Position numbers and translations under genes: made by a program
The notes under the pieces: generated by a model
What the model was told of the DNA's origin: nothing
The model's input: only the letters and a program-made list of their open reading frames with translations
Databases searched by the model: none
Assembly: GCA_019828545.1 (NCBI GenBank)
Contig: JACVRA010000054.1
Location: 248,875 to 312,874 of the forward strand
Length of the DNA: 64,000 bases
Direction of reading: 5' to 3'
From: Paracamarosporium sp. OC-R06-R3
Taxonomy: Eukaryota; Ascomycota; Dothideomycetes; Pleosporales; Didymosphaeriaceae
Shown here: positions 20,350-31,213 of the stretch, piece by piece
Layout: each line of letters begins with the position of its first letter
Numbering within the stretch: the stretch's first letter is position 1

Positions 20350-22720
20350 ATGGCTGCATCCGCTCCGCTGGATGTGACCGTTCTCGCTGACCCTAACAAA
20401 ACCACCACGGCTAGCGACAGCAGTGACAGCCTCGCACTCGACATCCTTCGCTACACGCCTATTCCGACATTTGTCTTGGACCTCAATCTCCACGTGACCC
20501 ACGTTTCGGACTCGTACTGTTCGGTCTCCGGCGTTGACAGCCGCGAGCAGTTACTTGGTCTCCACATAGACGATCTAAGCGCCAAAGTTACCCTTCCGTC
20601 AAACTCCTTGATCCACGGGGGCATCCGAGCTGCCCAGAACACTGCCAGTCCCTCCGAGCTCAAGGAGTCGCTCGACGATAGGATCTGGGCCCTGCGTACC
20701 GTACCCGTTCTCCGCTATGGGACTATCTGTTGCTTCTTGATGGAGGTTCAGGATATCACGGAAGCTCATCGAAAGCAACTTGAGCTGGAAGAACAGTTGT
20801 ATATAAATGAGACGTTCAAGATCCTGGTAGAAACTGTCAAGGATTATGCAATCTTTATGCTTGATCCTCAGGGCAATATCGCGACGTGGAATATAGGGGC
20901 TCAGATGTTCAAAGGCTACACAAAGAGTGAAATAATCGGAAAGCACTTTTCGAACTTTTACGCCCAGGAGGACCGCGATAACGATAAACCCGGCAGAGAG
21001 CTTCGCGACGCTCTAAGGGACGGACGATGCGAAGATGAGGGCTGGAGAATTCGCAAAGATGGGTCCAGGTTCTGGTAAGTGCGTCAGGATCATGCAATCT
21101 TCCTAGAGTTTTCTTCTGGGTCAACATACACGTCACAAGTGCGAGAACTGTACTATGCAATCGCTGGTACAGAATATGGTGTTCACTTTTTGATCGAGAG
21201 CATTTTCATTGGACTGACTTGTGAAGGGCAAACGTTGTGATCACTCCCGTGTACAAAGACGACGTTCTCCTAGGGTTCAGCAAGGTCACACGTGATTTGA
21301 GTGAACGCAAGAAAGCCGAGTCGAAACTTATCGCTGCATACGAAGAATCCTCAAAGCTCAAAAGCGAATTTTTAGTCAACATGAGCCACGAGATCCGCAC
21401 ACCAATGCACGGCATGCTGACTGCCTTAACGTTGCTTCTCGATACCCACCTAAGTCCCGAGCAATCAGAATTGGCGCACGTCATGGAAGAGTCAGGCGAA
21501 GTGCTACTTCAGGTCATAAACGATATTCTTGACTATAGTAAACTCGCTTCGGGCAGCTTTTCCATAAGCCACGATATTATCAATGTTACAGAGATCATTG
21601 CATCGGTTGTTCGCGCGCATGAGAAATGCACCAATCCTGGCGTCATACTGGAAAAGCATATGGACCCAAGGCTTCCAACTGCAGCAGATGGTGACAGCCT
21701 TCGCTACAGGCAAATAATACAGAACTTCCTTTCGAATGCGGTGAAATTCACCGAGGAGGGATATGTACGAGTACACGCAACGTTGCAACATGAAGATACA
21801 GATACATACACTATTTTGACAGAAGTTATAGATTCCGGCATCGGAGTATCGCCTGTGGCATCTGGCTCGCTATTCACACCATTTACTCAGTTTGACAACT
21901 CTACCACAAAGCGTTATAAAGGCACCGGGCTGGGCCTTAGCATATGCAAAAGCCTAGCTGAGCTGATGGGTGGCAACATTGGCTTCCGCCCCAATTCTGA
22001 AGGAAGAGGGAGCATCTTCTGGTACGTATCTTTAGTCTTTTTCAGTGCTCGATGTATACTTAGGGGCAGCTTTCACTAGAAAGATGCGTGCGACGCCGTC
22101 TGGGTGCCGCATGGCGCTTCAGGGTACACGATCCGGAGACGGGCTGTTACACACATTTGAGCGTAGTAATACGGTCACATATATATACAGTAAGCTGATC
22201 GTTAATAACAACCAGGTTCACCGCCAAGCTGAAAAGGGTCGAAAAATCGAGCCAACTTCAGCTCATCCAAAAGAAGCTCGAAAGCATTTCTTCTCCTTCA
22301 TCTACATCAGCCTTCGATGACCTCAGACGACTTGCAAAAGACCGACGCATACTCCTCGCAGAAGACAACGCTATCAACAGAAAAGTCATGCTCAAGATGC
22401 TTGCCGGACTAGGATTTAACAACACCGACATTGCTACCGATGGGAATGAGGCAGCGCAAATGGCAACGCAAAATCCGCCACCATACGATGTGATACTCAT
22501 GGATGTTAATATGCCGTTCCTCGACGGTGTACAAGCCACCAGGAAAATAAGAGATGCTGGGTTGGATGTACCGATCATGGCAATGACCGCCAATGCACTC
22601 AAAGGTCAGGCTGAAAGCTATATTGCAAAGGGTATGACGGGGTACATCGCAAAGCCAGTAGATCGAAAACGGTTGGTCGAGCTATTGCTAAGCTGCCTGG
22701 AGCGGGAGGCTCCAGGGTGA
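20350..22720 (+). CDS. Soluble PAS-PAS hybrid histidine kinase
   Basis: Cytosolic sensor kinase of 674 residues. Three exons: 20350-21074, 21227-22021 and 22216-22720. Two PAS folds come first (from about ILRYTPIPTFVLDLNLHVTH and from VKDYAIFMLDPQGNIATWN), the second ending in PAC-type WANVVITPVYKDDVLLGFSK. The HisKA phospho-acceptor His296 lies in NMSHEIRTPMHGM, followed by the N box IIQNFLSNAVKF, G1 DSGIGVS and G2 GTGLGLSI. The receiver domain has acidic AEDNAINRK, acceptor Asp603 in LMDVNMPF and Lys in YIAKPVD. No membrane helix is present. All catalytic motifs are intact, so a phosphorelay to Ypd1 is expected. The introns (152 and 194 bp) are the longest of the clearly spliced small-intron genes nearby. 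ATG at 20350 is the first in frame. Confidence 0.92.
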
Positions 22721-23174
22721 CCCAACAGATAGTTCAGCGTCTGCAATATAACCGGTCAATAATCACGTTCAGCTATGGGAACCTCAATAGCACTGTTCCT
22801 AGTTAAAACTTAGCCCAGGCTTATTTGGTGAAATCTACAGGTCTCTCTGAGCGCGATTAACCTAAAGCTGGCCTTTGTACACATGGCCTAGAACTCCTCG
22901 CAGAAAATCAGCTATCCCTTACCGTGAAAACACTATTTCATTTTTTCTTGGTGGATCAAGCTGCTGCATTATCTTTCTATAAAGGAATGAGTAGTTGCAC
23001 TTTCTCTTAGTGCGTAGGTCATTATTCAACATGCTGGTGAGACGAGTTCACGTATTCTTAAGATGAAAGGTAAGAGCGCAAATCTCGTGCTTTTGTGAAA
23101 TGTTTCCAAATATAGTGGAATTCGATGTAAAGGGACACTAAAATAACACCATATCATTTCATTGCATAATTGTT
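22721..23174. other. Convergent 3' flanks, no gene seen
   Basis: AT-rich spacer between the histidine kinase and amidase genes. It marks the left border of the accessory cluster. No repeat or transposon remnant recognised. Confidence 0.5.
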
Positions 23175-24554
23175 TCATCTATGCCATCCGCCCTCAGTCT
23201 CAAAGATTTTACCGATCTCAGTGCACACCCTGAGAAGGTATTGGTCACGATACCGTCCAGCAATAACACTCAGACCAATAGGTAACCCGTTCCCACCTTT
23301 GAAGCCAGGTATGTTGACAACAGGCATATGCATCGCTGTCCAAGGGCCACAAAACGCTGCACTGCCTGTGTGGTCCAGCCCAATAGGCGCTTCGTCTAGT
23401 ACGCTTGGGCCTATAATGGCGGCATATTTGGAAGCTAACGCGTCCATTCTTGGTCGCATAGCTGCCAGCTCATCAAATGCTTTCAGTTGGTCTTTCCGTG
23501 TGTGCTTGTCTTTATTCTCAACATGGTCCACCAGGGAATGGTGCATCTTATCCTTGTGCTGATAGTAATCTGGGAGAAAGGCTACGCGACCATCACCAGA
23601 CAGAACCTGCAAATGGTATTTATACATTGGGCGGAACTCGTCGGGGAGTGTGATCTCCTCCACTTCAGCGCCATGAGCACGCAACAGTTCAGCTCCCTTA
23701 ATTAAAGCAGCCGCAGTTCCCGGTCCGGGCTGAGGCCACTCTGGAGTGGGTAGAGTCAAAAATGCGAATTTTGCGCCTTTAATATTGAAGGGTTCCGGAG
23801 GTTCGTCATCGACGAGCTGAAACGCATCAAGAAGTAACTTTAAGTCATCAACGCTCCGTGAGTAGAGCCCGAGGGTGTCAAAGATCAGCGAGTAGAGCTT
23901 CTGACCTTCCCGCGAAATCGAATTCCAGGTTGGCTTCATAGCATAGATGCCATTAAATGAGCCCGGTCTAATTGTGCTTCCCACGGTCTGAGTGCCTAGA
24001 CCGATTGGAACCTGCATGTCCCCGACTGCCGCTCCAGATCCAGATGAAGAGCCGCCTGGCGTTCTCGAAGGATCGTGGGCATTGGCAGTTTTTGGACCTT
24101 TGTGTGAAGGACCTACTACAGTGGCCGCAAATTCCGTAGTGGTGGTTTTGCCTGCCCTTCTTATCAGCTTTGTATTCTCTAATTTTATAATGAATGGCTC
24201 ACCGAATATCAGAGCACCATTTGCTCTTAATGTCATAATACTAGCGGCATCGATTTTGGGCGCATCGTCAACGTAGATGGGAGAATTGTGCTGGGTTGGC
24301 ATATCTTTGGTGAGAATCACATCCTTAACGCCTATCGCAACGCCGTGCAATGGTCCTCTCTTTTCGGCGGGTATAGCATCCAATTCGCGCGCACTTTCTA
24401 GCACGAGTTCCGGGTTGAGATACGCCCATGCATTTGTTGTCGAGTCACGCGCTGCCACACGGTCCAGGAGTGATTTGGCATACTGCTCTACAGTCAAACT
24501 ACCATCGTTGAACTTGGCTTGCGCTTGTGATGCTGTGAGGCGGAAAGGCTCCAT
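23175..24554 (-). CDS. Amidase-signature family hydrolase
   Basis: Hydrolyses a carboxamide to acid plus ammonia; substrate not set by sequence. Two exons: 24554-24203 and 24151-23175, 442 residues. The 51-bp intron (24202-24152, GTGAGC...GGGCAG) has no in-frame stop, so an unspliced reading adds 17 foreign residues. Removing it restores ALIFGKTTTTEFAATVVGPS. The Ser-cisSer-Lys triad is visible: Lys77 in GVAIGVKDVIL, cis-Ser in PGGSSSGSGAA (about 153) and nucleophile in GTQTVGSTIRPG (about 176). The frame is open further upstream, but no ATG occurs before MEPFRLTASQAQ, a typical start in fungal amidases. It is divergent from the MFS exporter, which with the next five genes suggests a catabolic set. 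Confidence 0.9.
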   Translation of the reverse strand: MEPFRLTASQAQAKFNDGSLTVEQYAKSLLDRVAARDSTTNAWAYLNPELVLESARELDAIPAEKRGPLHGVAIGVKDVILTKDMPTQHNSPIYVDDAPKIDAASIMTLRANGALIFGEPFIIKLENTKLIRRAGKTTTTEFAATVVGPSHKGPKTANAHDPSRTPGGSSSGSGAAVGDMQVPIGLGTQTVGSTIRPGSFNGIYAMKPTWNSISREGQKLYSLIFDTLGLYSRSVDDLKLLLDAFQLVDDEPPEPFNIKGAKFAFLTLPTPEWPQPGPGTAAALIKGAELLRAHGAEVEEITLPDEFRPMYKYHLQVLSGDGRVAFLPDYYQHKDKMHHSLVDHVENKDKHTRKDQLKAFDELAAMRPRMDALASKYAAIIGPSVLDEAPIGLDHTGSAAFCGPWTAMHMPVVNIPGFKGGNGLPIGLSVIAGRYRDQYLLRVCTEIGKIFETEGGWHR

Positions 24555-24681
24555 GGTCGCTACGATGCGCTGGAACAAAACCGTCGAAGCGCCAGGGTAT
24601 TTGATGAAAGGTGTGCATTGGAAGCAAAAGCCATGCCGCGGAACAAGTAGTACACCTATATCAGACAAATGGGGTATCTAG

Positions 24682-24693
24682 TCGGAATACCGT
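24682..24693. promoter_or_regulatory. Candidate Zn2Cys6 site, CGG-N4-CCG
   Basis: TCGGAATACCGT holds inverted CGG half-sites four bases apart, in the amidase/MFS promoter. The same spacing recurs in the promoter between the Zn2Cys6 regulator and the first permease (31202-31213). Binding is inferred from half-site type only. Confidence 0.4.
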
Positions 24694-24731
24694 CGGAACC
24701 GCCGCGACTCACAACCCTTGAATGGCCTGTC

Positions 24732-24741
24732 TTATCGATAA
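24732..24741. promoter_or_regulatory. Palindromic double GATA-factor (AreA-type) site
   Basis: TTATCGATAA contains one HGATAR motif on each strand, overlapping at CG. Such motifs bind AreA/Nit2, which activates nitrogen catabolic genes. The location in the amidase/MFS promoter fits nitrogen regulation. Confidence 0.45.
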
Positions 24742-25006
24742 TGTTGGGAGCCGATATGCCGAAGGAATTGTGGGGAAGACGGCGGTTACACTTTCCCATA
24801 ACTCACCACTTCGGCATCATCGCATCATCGCCTCGCATCGGAAGAAATCCTGCCGATACCCACAATGGAACATCTCCTTACTGTTCACTGCGAGGCATCG
24901 CAGGTGTTGCACAAGCAACGATGGCTCCACTGCCCTCAAAAGTTTCTACATAGGCTAGGCTTCCGATACGACAAGTAAACCTCACGTGGACTGTCATAAT
25001 CTTGTC

Positions 25007-26849
25007 ATGGACGGTTCCAAGAATGTACTGGATACAATGCCAGAAGGGCTTCAAGAAACAACTGATGTCGAGCAAGGCCTTCCGCGAAATAAAGATGAGA
25101 AACTATGTGATCGGGCAAAAGAGACTGCGCAAATGGAAGGATCCGAATCAGTAGTTTCTCAAGCGGAGGGCGACGCCAGCAGCATCCGAAGCATAGGCGG
25201 CCAAACAAATGCTCTGTCACCTAAACGACTACTGATTGCTATTCCGGCGTTATCCGTCGCACTTTTCGTCTCATTCATCGACAGCACGAGTGTATCCACA
25301 TCAATTCCAGCAATATCGGCAGATCTCGACACTGGCACCGCAACATCATGGATTGGAAGCTCGTTCCTGGTAGCATCCACCGCATTTCAACTCATAAATG
25401 GTCGCCTTTCTGACATATTCGGGAGAAAGAACTGCCTCTTGTTGTGCCTAGCATTGCTGGCGATTGGGGATATCGGGTGCGGTTTTGCAAAGAGTCAAGA
25501 GATGCTTTTCGCTTTCCGATCTATAGCGGGTATTGGAGGAGGTGGCATCAATAGCCTTGCCATGATTATTGTTAGTGACATTGTCACTATTGAAGACCGC
25601 GGGAAATACCAAGGTAAGCCGTATCTAAGCAACATATGTGGTACAAGCTCACCAATTTGTAGGCATATTTGGAGCTGTGATTGCTCTGGCAAATGGTACA
25701 GGGCCATTTGTCGGTGGAGCTTTGGTTGACTCTGTCTCGTGGCACTGGGTTTTCTGGATAGTGCCAATGCTCGCCGTGCCAGCTGCGCTTCTCATTTTCT
25801 TCTTCCTGCCACTCAAATACGAAAAAGGAAATTATAAGGAGAAAGTGAAGAAGATCGATTACGGTGGCATCGCGCTGAATCTTGCCGCCGTCTTGCTCGT
25901 CCTTATTCCACTGTCCGGCGGTGGTGTCCAGTATCCATGGGACTCACCACTTGTTATCGCAATGCTCTCTGTGGGCGGATGCACCGCTATAGCATTCGTC
26001 CTATATGAGTGGAAGGTCGCAAATGTCCCAATTATGCCAGTTCGACTCGTCAAGTATCCTTATTGCTGGTCGCTCTATGTCCAAAACTTCTTCACCGGGA
26101 TGTGCTTTTTTGGAAATTTCTTTTACTTACCAATCTACTTTCAGTCAGTCCTGGGGCTTTCGGCTCTAGTCTCAGGTGCCCTTCTTCTACCGCTCATTAT
26201 GGCGACCTCCTTCACAGGCATTGTCAGTGGCCAAGTTATGTCAAGACGTGGACGCTATCGATGGATCGTTGTATCAGGATTCGTGCTCTGGACCCTGGGG
26301 ACAGGTCTCAAATGCGCATTCAATCGCACCACGAAGATCTGGCATATTGTGCTGGTGCTCCTGGTCGAAGGAATGGGTATTGGAAATATCTTACAATCAA
26401 CACTCGTGGCTATTCTTGCAAATGGAAGTAACTCCGACAGGGCTGTTGCTACTGGGCTACGGAATTTTATACGTACAATCGGCGGTGCTTTCGGTCTGAT
26501 CATCTCTGGAGCCATTCTTGCCAACACACTGGACACGCGGCTTTCACACCTGCCTTTTATGACAACGGAAATACTTCAAAATCTTACTTCGTCGACTTAT
26601 TCCTTGGATAAGCTGGGATTTACTGACGATCAAATGGACCTCGTGCTTGATACCTACATTGTCGGTATTCGGTATATATACATTTTGTATGCTGCTTCAG
26701 CAGCTACAAATCTTGTTTTGTGTGTTTGGATTGGAAACACCAGTCTCAAAGCCAAAACGTCAACGGAAAATAAGGTCGAAGCGAGCGACGAGAGAGCACC
26801 ATCTTCACTTCAAAAAGTACACGAAACATCAAAAGAAGCAAAAGGTTAA
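25007..26849 (+). CDS. MFS transporter, DHA2 (14-helix exporter) type
   Basis: Plasma-membrane proton antiporter-like carrier, 597 residues, two exons (25007-25613 and 25663-26849) with a 49-bp intron that restores RGKYQGIFGAVIALANG. A ~75-residue acidic cytosolic N-terminus precedes the first helix. Motif A is GRLSDIFGRKN, and antiporter motif C appears as NGTGPFVGG followed by SWHWVFWI. These mark the drug:H+ antiporter group rather than a nutrient importer. The tail is Lys/Glu/Ser-rich. The first ATG is at 25007 (the frame is open a little further up but lacks ATG). It could export a toxic intermediate of the neighbouring pathway or act unrelatedly. Confidence 0.9.
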
Positions 26850-27461
26850 TGGGACATAAACTATATTTATAGGTTTAGAAAAGCTTTCAGCGTGACTGCT
26901 CATGCTCCAATGATTTTCACGACTTCAATACACAGCATTACATGGCATACGCAGGTAGGGTAGAATTGCCTCTACTCATTTTCTCAACTAAAACATTGAT
27001 GTACCGCATCCTTATTCCCGGCATGTAAGGTTTACAAACCAATCATGGCATGCAACAGCCCGATTGAGTTTCGTTACGTCCAGATCGGTTGCATGCACCC
27101 GCAAATGCTATCGCGCTTATCGAACGCGAGTCATGTATGCCTATATCATCGGCTCTGGTGCAATTGAGCCGATACCCTTGCAAGCACCCCGCTTCGGTGT
27201 TCTGCGGACAGGATCTCTTCGCGCCGAATCATTTGCGATAGGATAGCGCATAGTTTGCGTAAATGTGTACGCGATAAGCAACGATGGGGGCACAGAAGAC
27301 CCCAGATCGCGGAACGAGCTTCGAAGTGCCGCCACCAGTAGCAGTCAAGAGAGTTGATAAGAACGAGGTTGTCCTTTTGAGCTCAACATCGCTGCTGTTA
27401 CCACCATATCTGTCTCCAGTGTCATTATAGTATACCCATCCGTTTTCGGACTTTAGTCAGA
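26850..27461. promoter_or_regulatory. Promoter of the PuuE-like gene, rich in GATA motifs
   Basis: 612 bp between the MFS stop and the PuuE-like start. Five HGATAR motifs fall within 27108-27360. An everted pair CCG-N4-CGG lies at 27440-27449, just before the start codon. No gene seen. Confidence 0.5.
27108..27360. promoter_or_regulatory. Cluster of five HGATAR (AreA/Nit2-type) motifs
   Basis: Sites at 27108-27113 and 27117-27122 (minus orientation), and 27236-27241, 27272-27277 and 27355-27360 (plus orientation). By chance one expects roughly one site per 340 bp counting both strands, so five in 253 bp is modestly enriched. This suggests nitrogen-source control of the downstream hydrolase gene. 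Confidence 0.4.
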
Positions 27462-28568
27462 ATGCCTCCTGCCTACGTTGCTCACCCAGATTATGACTAT
27501 CCCCGGGACTTCAAAGGTTATGGTGAAGAAGGGCTCAACCCAAAGTGGCCCAATGGCGCCAAGATTGCCGTGTCATTTGTTATCAATTATGAAGAGGTAA
27601 AGTTAAAACTCTTTTCCTCAGTTTAATCCGATTCATGATCCAGATACTAAACAAGCCGAATAGGGCGGTGAAAGATCCGTGATGTCCGGTGACGGTGTCG
27701 CGGAACAGAACTTACGCGAAAACCCGCTCGGTGCTATGCGCGTCAATGAGAGAAATATCAGTGTAGAAAGCGAATATGAGTATGGCAGCAGGGCTGGCTT
27801 CTGGAGGCTCTTCAGGCTCTTCAATGAGAACAAGATGAAATTCACGCTTTATGCCGTGGCCCAGGCTGTAGAGGAGAATCCAGCCGTTGTCAAACGGTGC
27901 GTAGATGAGGGCCATGAGATTGCGAGCCAGTAAGTGAAAACATCATGGTTCTAAAACCTCAGGAGTTGACCGTTTATAGCGCCTACCGTTGGGTCGATTA
28001 CCACGACTTCCCTGTCGAGAAAGAAAAGGAATACATCCGGAAAGGCATTGAATCGCTGAAGTCTCTATCTGGATACGCACCAAAGGGTTGGTACTACGGT
28101 CGAAACTCGCCGCATAGCCGCACCCTCGTTCCGCAGGTATACGACGAAATGGGTGAAGAGCTCATTTGGACCTCCGACACGTACGCTGATGACGTGCCTT
28201 ACTGGACGGACCTCAACTATGAACGGGATTCACCGAACCCTAAAGGTCAGCTTCTCCTCCCATACAGTTACGACTGCAACGACTTCAAGTTCCATGTCGT
28301 GGGATCTGGGTTCGCGGACCCAGATGGTTTCTACGGGCATATCAAGAACGCATTCGATGTGCTTTACGAAGAAGGTGAGAAAGGTATGCCTAAGATGATG
28401 ACTATTGGACTTCACTGCCGCATTATCGGCCGACCTGGTAGGTTTGGGGCTTTGAAAAAGTTTGTGGAGGAAATCGGGAAGAAGGATGGGGTATGGGTGG
28501 CTACAAGGACTGAGATTGCAGAGGCATTCAGAAAAGAATATCCCTACAAAAAGGGCCAACTAGCATAG
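27462..28568 (+). CDS. PuuE-type polysaccharide-deacetylase-fold hydrolase (cyclic ureide/imide)
   Basis: Metal-independent or metal-assisted hydrolase of the NodB-fold branch that includes bacterial allantoinase PuuE. 329 residues in three exons: 27462-27596, 27664-27929 and 27980-28568. Shared landmarks are YPRDFKGYGEEGLNPKWPNG, SFVINYEEGGERSV, EYGSRAGFWRLFRLFNE, ASHAYRWVDYHDF, GWYYGRNSPHSR, SDTYADDVPYW, AFDVLYEEGEKG and IGLHCRIIGRPGR. Both introns fall inside conserved blocks, and their removal restores them. Length is close to the bacterial enzyme. PuuE opens the hydantoin ring of allantoin, and relatives act on cyclic imides. Linked permeases, amidase and ene-reductase make a cyclic imide or ureide the likely substrate. 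No signal peptide, so it is not a chitin deacetylase. It converges on the regulator gene with 84 bp between stops. Confidence 0.9.
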
Positions 28569-28652
28569 ATAGGGCGTATGACAAGGCTCAGAATAGCTCT
28601 CACAAATTGCGCTCAGAATGCAAACAAACTTATTATCCTCCATCAACCGACT

Positions 28653-31077
28653 TCAGTCATATCCAGCGAAAAATCCGTGATCCCACCCGCCTTGACCCCC
28701 AAAGTCGGGTTGTCCAGAGATATTTGCTCCGTTCAGGCTGCCCAAAGGAAAAGGAGTGCCGTCGCTCCAACTAGGTGTTGCTAATTCTTGTCTTGTTGTT
28801 GTTCCAGTATCGGACCTATCTCTCGTTACTAGGTCCGGCATCTGTATGTCTGACTGCACCATTTCGGTGAACAAACGCCAACCTTGGCGGCCGCCCGGTA
28901 CATCTTCATCGACCTCCATGAAAACGTCTTTAACTGCACCAAGAAGTGGATCTGTTGGATTTGGGCCCTCAGGCTTCCTCGTTGGAAGTGCGGGTTCGGT
29001 CAGCATGTCCAATTCCCTTCCTAAGCTCCTGCCAGGCTTTGGCTCCATGATTATACGGATGACGCTGCCTAATAGCGTTTCGAAGATTTCGCCATATCTG
29101 ACTGCACCAGGCCACTTCTCTCCAAAGATAGTAAGACACTGGCTGCATGATCGTGTCGCTTCCAAGATGTCGAAATTGAAGAGTTTCTTGTCTCGCCACA
29201 AACAATACACAAGCGTCAATCCAGCTACGAAGCAGGAGTGTAGTGCAATGATAGTGAAAGAGAGCACTTTGAGCTGATGAAGGCGTTTATATGTTGCACA
29301 CATGCGTGCTGCTGATTGAGCACAAGTGACGAACCGGCGATCGTCCACGGATAAAGTAGGCAAGACGTTGGTGTAAAGCGAGAGAATTGCTTTGTGGTAC
29401 TGCAGGGTGAAATAATTGCAAGAATCGCCATCGGTACTGGACTCAGGCTCATACATCCATCGCGCTTCGCCCTGAGCAGCGGGAGCTGCCTCAGGAATAC
29501 TGTTCACCCAGATATCAAGCTCGTGGCGGATTGCCTCCACTTTGGCATCCTCGCAAGCTTTCTCTTCTAGGGAATACGAGCCGTGATCGATATCCACACG
29601 GAAGACTGTGCGTTGTATCTTAGATTGCAACTTTCGGAGCTTGATATCGTGGATAAAAGGCATAATGTTGCTGTGACGAGATATCTGGTCTGCATGGCTA
29701 CAAGCCGACGTGAGGTCCCAAAAAGCAACGTTGCTGCTAGGTAACTGAAACATTTCAGTAGGCGCAAAAGTGCAGAATCTCCCATAATCAAACTTACCTC
29801 TACATTGATATCGTGGTCTGCGATAGCAAACGTTCGACCAAGGAGCATGCTCGTCAGTCGATCCAAACAATAGCATGACCAGAAGATTCGCCTTCGGAGT
29901 TCTAAATCACGCGGATCTCGCTGCAGTAAATTGGCTGTCGGCTTGCGATGCATTCCAAGCTCAACACAAAGCGTCATAGCATATCTGACCTGCGACCACA
30001 CGCCCCCTCCATATGGTGAGCGTTGGCCATATACTGCAAGCAAAGTCAAAAACTGGACGGTTAAAGTGTTGTGTCGCTCCATGATGTAGTCCATATGCTC
30101 GATCGCAGCTGCAAAATGAGCTTCAGGATCCGCATCAACACCTTGCTGTTTGGTCAGCTGGAGAAATCTTGCTGCAATAGCATAAATGAGGTGCAGAGTA
30201 CACCTCTCAATGATCGGGAGCGAACTTTGGTCATATTGCTGTTCGTAGACTTTCTCGTATACCATCCTATCTAGAATGGGCCATTTGGTATGCATGCGAT
30301 CGAAGAAGACGGAGAATAGACGCTGTGCCTGAGCAGGCTGTGGGTACGGATAGAACCTACTCGTCAACGACGGTGCTGGCAATGACGAGCCTAGCGAACT
30401 TATACTATCAGACCGGAGTGTTTGGCGCTGCTTTGACACACTTGAAGCTTTCTTGCTGCTAAATATTGCAGACTGTATAAGGCGAGCAATAGTTGCCCCT
30501 GAGCTTGAGCCCATATAAAACGGCTCTGGCGCGGCATCTGTCGTGCCTGATGCGCACAGAGAGAGGTAGGCTACGCCATCTACAACAGTTGAGTCTCCTT
30601 CCTCAACGTATTGCTCCGTTCGTGCGGCATCACATGAATCGGAAACAGGCTCAGGTGGCTGACTAGGGCTAATAGCATCTTCCGCTCCACCAAAATGGTC
30701 ACGCCTATGTTCAGGCAATTGTGCCTCTAGGAATGCGATTCGCTCTTCTAGTGCGTTGATATATCTGTTCAAGGTCAAAATTGACAACAAGAAGAGTCAA
30801 CATTCCCTACAGCATCTTGCCTCCAGGATAGCGGGGTCTCAATGTAGGCTCGTACACACAGGGAATGCCTGCTTTGACGCACGACCTACAAGCAGGTTGC
30901 CCACCTTCACACTAAGGATATTTCAGATACCGCGTTCTTCTAGATGCGTGCACAAATGCTTACTTTCTGTTTGCGGCCTTTACATCGCTGGCAAGCTAGG
31001 GCTGCACGGACTCTCCGAGGAGCAGTAGGTTGTCGAGCGTTAGGTGGAGGTGATTGAATCGATGCAGATGTCTCCAT
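28653..31077 (-). CDS. Zn2Cys6 fungal transcription factor, likely cluster regulator
   Basis: Nuclear DNA-binding regulator of 757 residues. Four exons on the minus strand: 31077-30964, 30911-30811, 30764-29798 and 29744-28653. Splicing assembles a perfect Zn2Cys6 cluster, C-x2-C-x6-C-x6-C-x2-C-x6-C, with Cys29, 32, 39, 46, 49 and 56 split by the first intron. A coiled-coil linker follows (YINALEERIAFLEAQL), giving dimers that bind paired CGG half-sites. The fungal_trans domain includes FFDRMHTKWPILDR, YGGGVWSQVRYAMTLCVELG, RRRIFWSCYCLDR and ADHDINVELP. It is divergent from the Fur-type permease and sits in the middle of the catabolic set, which favours a pathway-specific activator. The first ATG upstream of the zinc cluster is at 31077. 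Confidence 0.93.
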
Positions 31078-31201
31078 AGTGCATTCGTGTCGGGTTGACG
31101 GTACCGAGATAGATTTTGGTACATATGGAGTAGTACCACACCCAAGAGGAAAACCGAGGTGGTTTGTTGCGTCGTCCTTATCGGCTTCCCCCAACCGAGC
31201 A

Positions 31202-31213
31202 TCGGCAGTCCGA
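31202..31213. promoter_or_regulatory. Candidate Zn2Cys6 site, TCGG-N4-CCGA
   Basis: TCGGCAGTCCGA is an inverted repeat of TCGG with a four-base spacer, about 125 bp upstream of the regulator's start codon. It shares half-site and spacing with the site in the amidase/MFS promoter. Confidence 0.4.

Larger units (their letters stand above)
24555..25006. promoter_or_regulatory. Shared divergent promoter of the amidase and MFS genes
   Basis: 452 bp between divergent starts, so the two genes are probably co-regulated. It contains a CGG-N4-CCG pair and a palindromic double GATA-factor site, both listed separately. Confidence 0.6.

Noticed and set aside
24555..24668. N-terminal extension of the amidase frame
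   Set aside because: The frame is open but has no ATG before 24554, and MEPFRLTASQ resembles the usual start of fungal amidases.
27462..28568. Chitin deacetylase
   Set aside because: The fold is related, but the signature blocks match PuuE. There is no signal peptide or GPI signal.
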